Source of the DNA: Halorientalis salina
Lineage (GTDB): Archaea; Halobacteriota; Halobacteria; Halobacteriales; Haloarculaceae
Reading direction: 5' to 3'
Length of the DNA stretch: 64,000 bases
NCBI RefSeq assembly: GCF_005049285.1
Contig: NZ_SOSC01000005.1
Location: forward strand, 124,001 to 188,000
The translations under genes were made by a program, and so were the position numbers. A model generated the notes under the pieces. The model was not told where the DNA came from and made no database searches. It was given only the letters and a program-made list of their open reading frames with translations. Below are positions 58,525-64,000 of the stretch, one piece after another; the first letter of the stretch is position 1; every line of letters begins with the position of its first letter.

Positions 58525-58560
58525 TAGAATGCGGGAAAAGTGGGCCGGCGCGAATTCGAA
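58525..58560. repeat. Duplicate of the tRNA-Pro 3' end and flank (att-like)
   Basis: TAGAATGCGGGAAA and TGGGCCGGCGCGAATTCGAA recur at 58682-58720, there as flank plus the first 20 bases of the tRNA-Pro complement. Only a 3-bp difference (AG versus GGTAG) separates the copies. A duplicate of a tRNA 3' end with its flank is the usual mark of integration by a tyrosine recombinase; the 157-bp interval contains no integrase. Confidence 0.6.
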
Positions 58561-58700
58561 CTGGGCAAGACGGTCGCGCTCACTTCGTTCGCGCGCTGCG
58601 ACTTGCTGGCTCGAATTCGCGCGGCGAAACGACTTCCCGCAATCTGAGTTCCTCGCACACGCTACGCGGTGCTCGAAGAGATAGAATGCGGGAAAGGTAG

Positions 58701-58773
58701 TGGGCCGGCGCGAATTCGAATCGCGGTTACGGCCACCCGAAGGCCGAAGGATACCAAGCTACCCCACCGGCCC
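58701..58773 (-). tRNA. tRNA-Pro (anticodon CGG)
   Basis: On the minus strand acceptor GGGCCGG pairs with CCGGCCC, discriminator A at 58701; the anticodon stem CGGCC/GGCCG has loop TTCGGGT, giving anticodon CGG (CCG codon, Pro), and the T arm is CGCGA-TTCGAAT-TCGCG. It is 73 bp and lacks an encoded CCA. A GGTTAAAACC element about 35-40 bp upstream (58805-58814) is a plausible promoter. The 3' end is duplicated at 58525-58560. Confidence 0.95.
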
Positions 58774-58843
58774 GCACTGTCGCATTCCCAAAGACGCCCG
58801 GCCCGGTTTTAACCATTGCGAAATGGGAGTCGATGGTCGACAG

Positions 58844-60589
58844 TTACTCGACGGTGTAGCCCTCGAATCGCCGACCGACAGCCCGGAACGACCAGGCACA
58901 GAGTCCCAGCGCGACCACCAGCGGGATGCCGTACCCGCCCCAGTGGACCCAGGCAGTCGGCAGCTCGGCGATCCCGGTTCCGACCCCCTGCAACCACGTC
59001 GCCACACCGCCGGCAACGCCCAGGCCCCTCCCGTCGAGCAGTATAAACGGGAGAGCGAACAGACCACCGACGAGTAGAGAGAAGGCGCGGCGGGTCGCGG
59101 CCGGCGCGAGCGCCGACCCGACGGCGATTGCGCCCGGGACGACGAGTGCGAGCGTATAGACCACGATCGCGCTCAAACTCGGCGGGACGACCTCGCGCTC
59201 ACTCCCGACGCGGACCGGGTCGAACCGCGGGAACAGCGTGCCGACGGCAGGGGCAGCCGTCACGGCGAGCGCGGAGCAGACGAGGGCAATCGAGGCCAGC
59301 AGGCCGACCTCGGTGACGGTATAGGGACCATACAGCCCCGTCCCGACAGTCGTCGCGAGAACCAGCGGCACCCCGAGGACGAGTCCGGGGAGCGCGAGAC
59401 CGAGCGCGTACTGTCGGCCGGACGCCAGCGACGTGAGCGTCGCGGGCAGCACCGGCCCCTCGTCGCCGAAGGGGTTGAGGCCGAACGTCGCGCCGGCCAG
59501 CCACGGGACGACGAGTGCGAGCACGGGCGGCAACACCGCAAAGAGCGCGCCGCTCTGGGCGACGCTGACCAGCATCGAGCCGAGGAAGATGACCGGGAGG
59601 AAGACGAACGTGAGCCGCGAGGGGTTCCGGCGAGCGACGACGACCGCCCGCTGGGCGATCCGGAGCGTCGGCTGGCTTATCGACGGGAACGCGAGAGGGC
59701 GGACGGCAGCGGCCAGGGGATCGTCCCCGGTGCCCGTCTCGACCCGCGCTTTCGCCTGGGCGACCTCGTGTTCGACGGTGTCGCCGAACCAGAGTTCGGT
59801 CGCGATACGTTCCACGAGGAGCCCCCAGCCGGCGATCCAGACGAGGCCGCCAACGCCCGCGACGGCCGCGCGGACCGGGTCACCCACGACCGGCGAGCCG
59901 ACGACCGCGAGGTCGACCAGCCAACTCGCGGGCAGATATCCGAGCAGCGCCGTCGGGCCGCCGCTGCCGGTGTTCTGGAAGAGGAAGTACACCCCGATGA
60001 ACGCGAACACGGCGACGACGGAGAGGACCGACTTGTAGCGAGCGACGAAGCGGACGCGCGCGACCAGGAGCTTCGCCGCGAGTCCGATAGCGTACCCGAC
60101 CACCAGCGAGGTGAGCAAGAAGAGCGCGACCGCGAGTACCAGGAACGGCGCGGTGAGCGGCGAGGCGGTCGCGTAGACGAAGGCCCCGCCGATCAGCACC
60201 ACCGGGACGACGACGTACGCCAGGGTCCGCAGGAACTCAGCGCCGAGCAGTCCCACGACGATGGACCGCACGGAGACGGTCAGCAGCATCAGCGACTCGT
60301 TGTCGATGCGGTCGTAGCGCGAGCCCGCCCGCTGGGCGAAGATGAACGCGGCGAACAGCCACTGGAGGCCGAAGCTCCCCCGTATCGTGTCCGTGAGATC
60401 GTAGGCCGTGAGATCGCCCGCGAACTGGAGGACGAGCCAGGTCCCGAACAAAACGAACAGGGAGACGAACAACCCCCCAAAGGCGAGGAAGGCCAGTCGC
60501 GTCGAGTCCGAGCGAAGCCCCCGAAGCGTGCGCCGGAACTCCTGGCGACCGATGGCGAGCCCGTGGGACCGCCAGCCGGGTTCAGGCAT
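58844..60589 (-). CDS. ABC transporter permease, large
   Basis: A 581-residue polytopic protein with about 12-14 hydrophobic segments, the inner half of an ABC exporter (ABC-2-like). The N-terminus R-S-H-G-L-A-I-G-R-Q-E-F-R-R-T-L is a typical exporter start. It overlaps the ATP-binding gene by 8 bases (60582-60589), so the two form a transporter with coupled translation. Substrate unknown. Confidence 0.85.
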   Translation of the reverse strand: MPEPGWRSHGLAIGRQEFRRTLRGLRSDSTRLAFLAFGGLFVSLFVLFGTWLVLQFAGDLTAYDLTDTIRGSFGLQWLFAAFIFAQRAGSRYDRIDNESLMLLTVSVRSIVVGLLGAEFLRTLAYVVVPVVLIGGAFVYATASPLTAPFLVLAVALFLLTSLVVGYAIGLAAKLLVARVRFVARYKSVLSVVAVFAFIGVYFLFQNTGSGGPTALLGYLPASWLVDLAVVGSPVVGDPVRAAVAGVGGLVWIAGWGLLVERIATELWFGDTVEHEVAQAKARVETGTGDDPLAAAVRPLAFPSISQPTLRIAQRAVVVARRNPSRLTFVFLPVIFLGSMLVSVAQSGALFAVLPPVLALVVPWLAGATFGLNPFGDEGPVLPATLTSLASGRQYALGLALPGLVLGVPLVLATTVGTGLYGPYTVTEVGLLASIALVCSALAVTAAPAVGTLFPRFDPVRVGSEREVVPPSLSAIVVYTLALVVPGAIAVGSALAPAATRRAFSLLVGGLFALPFILLDGRGLGVAGGVATWLQGVGTGIAELPTAWVHWGGYGIPLVVALGLCAWSFRAVGRRFEGYTVE

Positions 60590-61376
60590 TCGGGGTCTCC
60601 TCCGCGGCCGCGTCGGCCCCGTCGTCCGTCGCGGGGTCCTCGCTGGTCACGTCGAGGAACACGTCTTCGAGTGACCGACCCGGCCCCTCCTCGGTCTCTG
60701 CTTCGGCCTGCCGTTTGAGGTCTGCCGGCGGTCCCTCGGCGACGAGACGGCCGTCCGAGAGCACGCCGACGGTGTCCGCGTGTTCGTCGACGACCGGCAG
60801 GATGTGCGTCGAGAGGAAGACGGTCGTCCCCTCGTCGGCGAGGCCGTCGATCATGGTCCGGATGGTCCGAGCGGCGCGTGGGTCCAGCCCGCTCGTCGGC
60901 TCGTCGAGGAAGAGCACGTCCGGGTCGTGTAACAGCGACTGGATGAACGCGGTCTTCTGGCGCATCCCCTTCGAGTAGGTGTCGATCCGACGGTCGGCGT
61001 CGGCTGCCAGGTCCAGCCGGTCGAGCAACTCGTCGATGCGGGCTTCGGTCCGGTCGGGCGGCAGGTCGCGCAGGCCGGCGACGTACGTCAACTGTTCGCG
61101 GGCAGTCAGTTCGGTGTACACCGGCGGTTCCTCGGGGAGGTAGCCGACGCGCTCGATGATCGACTGTCGATCGGTTACCGGGACGCCCGCGACACGGGCC
61201 GAGCCGCTCGTCGGCCGGATCAGCGACGTGAGCATCCGCATCGTCGTGGTCTTGCCCGCGCCGTTCGGGCCGAGGAAGCCGTACACGACACCGTCGGGCA
61301 CGGCCAGGTCCAGGTCCGCGACGGCGGTCGTCGAGCCGTAGCGTTTCGTCAGGGCGGTCGTCTCGATCGCGTTCAT
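60582..61376 (-). CDS. ABC transporter ATP-binding protein
   Basis: A 264-residue ATPase with Walker A G-P-N-G-A-G-K-T-T near residues 35-43, signature Y-S-K-G-M-R-Q-K near 130, and Walker B V-L-F-L-D-E-P-T-S-G-L-D near 150, followed by the H-loop His in L-S-T-H-I-L-P near 185. It belongs to the CcmA/ABC-2 exporter type. The C-terminal tail is acidic. The permease starts inside its last codons. The ATG at 61376 is the first in frame. Confidence 0.95.
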   Translation of the reverse strand: MNAIETTALTKRYGSTTAVADLDLAVPDGVVYGFLGPNGAGKTTTMRMLTSLIRPTSGSARVAGVPVTDRQSIIERVGYLPEEPPVYTELTAREQLTYVAGLRDLPPDRTEARIDELLDRLDLAADADRRIDTYSKGMRQKTAFIQSLLHDPDVLFLDEPTSGLDPRAARTIRTMIDGLADEGTTVFLSTHILPVVDEHADTVGVLSDGRLVAEGPPADLKRQAEAETEEGPGRSLEDVFLDVTSEDPATDDGADAAAEETPNA

Positions 61377-61498
61377 GTCGACAGTGTTCCTCAGTCGGAT
61401 ACAAAAACCGATCCCAGTGTTTTCCGAGCCAGAAAGTCAGCGCAAGCGCCCGACTGGGCTCCCGTAACTTCTTGGCCCGCGGCCCAGACACCCCGTAC

Positions 61499-62011
61499 AT
61501 GCAGATCGGTATCGTCTCCGACACCCACGACAACTACCGCGCCGCCGAACGAGCGGCCGAGGCGTTCGCCGACCGAGGTATCGAGACGATCCTCCACTGC
61601 GGGGACTTCGTCGCGCCGCCGCTGCTCTCGGCGTTCGACGGTCACGACTTCTCCTTCCACGGCGTTCTGGGCAACAACGACGGCGAACTCGACGGCCTCG
61701 AACGAACCATCGACGGGATGGGCAACGGCAGCCAGCTCCACGGCCGCTACGCCACCTTCGAGTTCGACGGGACGCGCGTCCACGTCCTCCACGGAGACCA
61801 GGGGATGGCAGAGGTCGACGCCCGCGCCGAGTCCGGCGAGTACGACTACGTCTGCTACGGCCACTTCCACGTCGCAGAGCAGCGGGACGTGGACGGGACG
61901 ACCGTCCTCAACCCGGGCGCGCACTTTCCGACGGTCCCCGAGGAGAACCGAAGCGTCGCGGTGCTCGACACCGAGACTGACGAGGTGACGTTCGTCGACA
62001 TCGCGGAGTGA
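61499..62011 (+). CDS. YfcE/MJ0936-type metallophosphoesterase
   Basis: A 170-residue phosphodiesterase. The calcineurin-like metal motifs are visible as S-D-T-H-D-N near residues 7-12, H-C-G-D-F near 37-41, L-G-N-N-D-G near 60 and L-H-G-D near 96, then G-H-F-H near 122-125. Archaeal relatives hydrolyse cyclic nucleotides or phosphodiesters in vitro. The ATG at 61499 removes nine codons of the longer frame. It is divergent from the ABC operon. Confidence 0.92.
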   Translation: MQIGIVSDTHDNYRAAERAAEAFADRGIETILHCGDFVAPPLLSAFDGHDFSFHGVLGNNDGELDGLERTIDGMGNGSQLHGRYATFEFDGTRVHVLHGDQGMAEVDARAESGEYDYVCYGHFHVAEQRDVDGTTVLNPGAHFPTVPEENRSVAVLDTETDEVTFVDIAE

Positions 62012-62101
62012 GCCGGCGCGTCGAGTTCGTCAGGACTCACACAGCGGCGGCTCAGGAGTGAAAAACGGACGGGCAGAAACGTGAATTCCCGAAATCGCCG
62101 C

Positions 62102-62260
62102 TCAGGAGAGGTCGGGAACGAGCGGCGCGTCGGCCTCGGCGTCTACATTGTTGGCTCCGGCGGTCGCGTCGCGGATGCGTCCACCGTCGGTGCGGACGCG
62201 GGTCTTGGGCATCTCGGGAACGAGCGGAGCCATCGTGTCTTCCGTAGGCCGTTCGGTCAT
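62102..62260 (-). CDS. 52-residue protein with a duplicated APLVP motif
   Basis: The frame M-T-E-R-P-T-E-D-T-M-A-P-L-V-P-E-M-P contains A-P-L-V-P-E-M at 11-17 and ends A-D-A-P-L-V-P-D-L-S, so the motif is duplicated about 35 residues apart; in the DNA the string CGGGAACGAGCGG is repeated. Codon use is haloarchaeal. No domain is known. It lies between a phosphoesterase and a Nudix gene; the ATG at 62260 is well placed. Confidence 0.5.
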   Translation of the reverse strand: MTERPTEDTMAPLVPEMPKTRVRTDGGRIRDATAGANNVDAEADAPLVPDLS

Positions 62261-62403
62261 TTTGTCTTCACTCTACCGTGAGAGTCAGGGGTAGATAAAC
62301 ATAACGGTCTATAATTAACACGGACGATCATGGCATGCGTCCGGCGCGTCGGGTCCCGCTGTCGGAGGGAAACCTCGAAGGCCGCCCCCTGTGCAGGGAC
62401 CGT

Positions 62404-62877
62404 ATGGTCGAAGACAAGCCGGTTCCGGCCGAGGAGTGGGAGACCGTCGTCCGGTCGGTCCCACTGGTCTCGGTCGATCTCGTCGTCGAGACCGACGAGG
62501 GCGTCGTCCTCGGGAAACGCGAGAACGAACCCGCGAGAGGCGAGTGGTTCGTCCCCGGCGGCACGGTCCGGAAACACGAACAGCTGACCGACGCCGTCCA
62601 CCGCGTCGCGGGCGACGAACTCGGGATTCCGGTCACCATCGAACGCCAACTGGGCGTCTACGAGCACTTCTACGACGTGGCCGAGTTCGAGGAGGCCGGC
62701 GGGAAACACTACGTCCCCATCGGGTATCACGTCCGGCCGTCGGGCGACGCCGAGTTACGGCCGGACGACCAGCACGCCTCGCTGGAGGTGTTCGAGACGC
62801 CGTTCGCGGATCTGGACTTGCATCCCTACGTCGAGGCGTATCTCGTGGACGCCGGCATCCTCCCCGAGGAGACCTGA
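62404..62877 (+). CDS. Nudix hydrolase (GDP-mannose hydrolase-like)
   Basis: A 157-residue Nudix protein. The Nudix region is V-P-G-G-T-V-R-K-H-E-Q-L near residues 49-60 and R-V-A-G-D-E-L-G near 68, with some Glu positions replaced, as in GDP-mannose mannosyl hydrolases, which need no complete Nudix box. The opening S-V-P-L-V-S-V-D-L-V-V fits that group. The ATG at 62404 is used; an ATG at 62335 is 24 bp from a TATA-like ATAATTAAC and cannot be excluded. It is convergent with trmY. Confidence 0.82.
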   Translation: MVEDKPVPAEEWETVVRSVPLVSVDLVVETDEGVVLGKRENEPARGEWFVPGGTVRKHEQLTDAVHRVAGDELGIPVTIERQLGVYEHFYDVAEFEEAGGKHYVPIGYHVRPSGDAELRPDDQHASLEVFETPFADLDLHPYVEAYLVDAGILPEET

Positions 62878-62889
62878 GTCCGAATCGAA

Positions 62890-63486
62890 TCAGTACTCGC
62901 TGAATCCGCCGGTGTCCAGATAGTTGTGCGCGACCGTGATGGCGTGGTCAGCGTGGAGCGCTCGCGGTGACAGCGAGACACGAGCGTCAGCAGTCTCCGA
63001 GAGCAGCGCGGCCTCCTCGTCAGTGAACTCGTGGTGGTCCGACAGGACGAAGACCGGATCTTCGGGCGGTTCGGCGTCGACGATCGGGTTCCCGTTCTGG
63101 TGGAGTTGGACGACGGTCCCGTCGTCGGCCGCCGACGACAGCGTCGCCTCGAAGCCCAGGCGCGAAATCGAGACGCCGGGGCTGCTCTCTGCGGCCATGT
63201 GGCCGATCGCCTCATCCCGCTGTTCCAGCGCTTTGCGGACGAGCGCGGCCGTGCTGCGCTCGTCAGGATTGAGCCGATGCAGGCCCGTTCCTTCGAAGGT
63301 AATCGTGAACTCGTCACCGAGGACGAGCGAGACCCGAACGTCCTCGCGTAAGTCGTGTGAGAGGAAGAACGCGGAGTTGACACAGCGACAGAGTACGTCG
63401 AGGCGGCCGGCCTCGCTGGGGAGCGCGTCGAGGGGAAAGTCCGGCGTCGTGGGAACGTCGTGCCCGAGCACGATGAACTGGCGCAT
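62890..63486 (-). CDS. trmY: tRNA (pseudouridine(54)-N1)-methyltransferase TrmY
   Basis: A 198-residue SPOUT-class methyltransferase that N1-methylates pseudouridine 54 in archaeal tRNA. The start M-R-Q-F-I-V-L-G-H and the SAM-binding knot region with D-P-V-F-V-L-S-D-H-H-E-F near residues 145-156 are typical, as is S-L-S-P-R-A-L-H-A-D-H near 172. It is full length. It is convergent with the Nudix gene, 12 bp apart. Confidence 0.95.
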   Translation of the reverse strand: MRQFIVLGHDVPTTPDFPLDALPSEAGRLDVLCRCVNSAFFLSHDLREDVRVSLVLGDEFTITFEGTGLHRLNPDERSTAALVRKALEQRDEAIGHMAAESSPGVSISRLGFEATLSSAADDGTVVQLHQNGNPIVDAEPPEDPVFVLSDHHEFTDEEAALLSETADARVSLSPRALHADHAITVAHNYLDTGGFSEY

Positions 63487-63641
63487 AGCGGGAGATCCGC
63501 GGCGAGGCCCTTGAACGCCTCGTTTGGCTGCCTAGAAACGAGAGATTACGGGAACCTTCGAGTCGCGGATCATCGGTATCGCTGAAATGTCCAGGCAAAA
63601 CCCCAGGGGTCACCGGAAGCGGACGCCACGTAAACGCCGAG

Positions 63642-64000
63642 TCATCGCCAGACGGTACTCTCAGCGCCAAACTCCTCGTCTTTCGTGATGATTGCCTCGG
63701 TCCCTCGCACACGGTGGTTTGCGATCAGCAGGGCGTCGTGCAATGTATGATGATCAATGAGGCTTCCGTACACTGCGAGGTCCTGCTCGTCAGCCGAGGC
63801 AATCTGCACTGGCCCGTCATTCACGAGCCCACGTAACACCGCATTCGGCGTCGTATCAATCTCGATACTGGCGATTTCGGCTTTATTGACTGCTGTCCAA
63901 ATTGTCTCACTCACCGCAACCGTCGGTGCCTCGATCACGTCGATACCCTCTTCGGCTCGCCTGAACACCTCGTCCGCTGCTGGTGGGAGTCGATCGACGA
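63642..64000 (-). CDS. PIN-domain protein (partial, N-terminus outside window)
   Basis: The last 118 residues or so of a PIN protein can be read from the window edge to a TGA at 63642. The internal P-P-A-A-D-E-V-F-R-R-A, the A-V-S-E-T-I-W-T start of the second helix, D-A-L-L-I-A-N-H near residue 85 of the visible part, and I-I-T-K-D-E-E-F near 97 are typical of PIN (VapC) nucleases. The start codon and the catalytic first Asp are beyond the window. Probably a second toxin; no antitoxin is in view. Confidence 0.75.
   Translation of the reverse strand, partial: VDRLPPAADEVFRRAEEGIDVIEAPTVAVSETIWTAVNKAEIASIEIDTTPNAVLRGLVNDGPVQIASADEQDLAVYGSLIDHHTLHDALLIANHRVRGTEAIITKDEEFGAESTVWR

Larger units (their letters stand above)
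58362..58700. other. 339-bp gap with tRNA-Pro-derived duplications
   Basis: No gene is visible in this stretch. It holds a second copy of the tRNA-Pro 3' end with its flank (58525-58560) and a 15-bp piece matching the tRNA anticodon arm (58495-58509), described as separate repeats, plus a GC-rich stretch with CGTTCGCGCG-type repeats. The open frame that can be read through it has no domain. Confidence 0.7.

Noticed and set aside
58412-58684. A 90-codon open frame through the tRNA-derived repeats
   Set aside because: It runs through duplicated tRNA flank and has no start context or domain; the sequence is explained by repeats.

Overview
This window is chromosomal DNA of a haloarchaeon (class Halobacteria), probably from the Haloarcula side of the class; the family placement is inference. 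The evidence is the very high GC with GTC/GAC/CTC-rich codons, acidic proteins, HalX response regulators, Bat-type HTH regulators, CetZ tubulin, AhbA-AhbB siroheme decarboxylase, the archaeosine enzymes TgtA/ArcS/RaSEA, TrmY, F420 genes, Tat-dependent secretion signals and TATA-like elements about 25 bp before several start codons (leaderless transcripts). I count about 75 protein genes, two tRNAs, and no rRNA, complete IS or CRISPR.

Layout. 1-7.1 kb: end of an unknown gene, a MaoC/PhaJ-type hydratase, an AN1-finger membrane protein, mptA, a histidine kinase with two HalX regulators, and a fused siroheme decarboxylase. 7.3-15 kb: a second MaoC, an FNT channel, a TrpD-like enzyme, two DUF308 proteins, a RecA-like protein, cyclophilin, an AI-2E family protein and a ferredoxin. 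15-20 kb: a PD-(D/E)XK nuclease fused end-to-start with tRNA-Leu, TrkA between two stand-alone RAM-domain genes, an orphan E1-alpha and tmk. 20-31 kb: an NDUFA9-like SDR, cetZ with an overlapping secreted partner, then the F420 genes cofC, cofG and cofH (a GH15 glucoamylase lies between cofG and cofH) and a second 7TM histidine kinase. 31-38 kb: purC, purU, a three-gene sensory operon (receiver/GAF, KaiC-like, Bat HTH), R2lox and purS-purQ. 38-53 kb: membrane proteins, RaSEA, a CaiB-type CoA-transferase, aldehyde:ferredoxin oxidoreductase, an operon with a SAMP1/MoaD-like protein, arcS, a glutamine-rich gene broken by an in-frame TGA, tgtA and a PIN toxin-antitoxin pair. 53-64 kb: Nudix, cupin, YihY/BrkB, a Vps62-like Tat lipoprotein, tRNA-Pro with a duplicated 3' end, an ABC exporter, a phosphoesterase, a second Nudix, trmY and the start of another PIN gene.

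How genes work together. MptA supplies dihydroneopterin for folate and, in haloarchaea, for preQ0; TgtA, ArcS and RaSEA then build archaeosine at tRNA position 15, so four steps of one tRNA-modification route are in the window, and TrmY modifies position 54. CofC/G/H make coenzyme F420. PurC, PurS, PurQ and the formate-releasing PurU serve purine synthesis. The tungsten-type oxidoreductase needs a pterin cofactor, and a MoaD-like sulfur carrier lies 1.6 kb away.

The least explained structure is a family of four 82-83 bp palindromic repeats (ATACGG ... CCGTAT). In every copy one end starts exactly on the last base of a gene: the A of a TGA stop codon in three copies and the discriminator A of tRNA-Leu in the fourth. 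Other notable items are the CDS-tRNA-repeat chain with no spacers, the SAMP1-like protein with six residues after its diglycine, the interrupted Gln-rich gene, the permuted tRNA-Pro fragments, the sensory operon with a Glu phosphoacceptor, and several microproteins.
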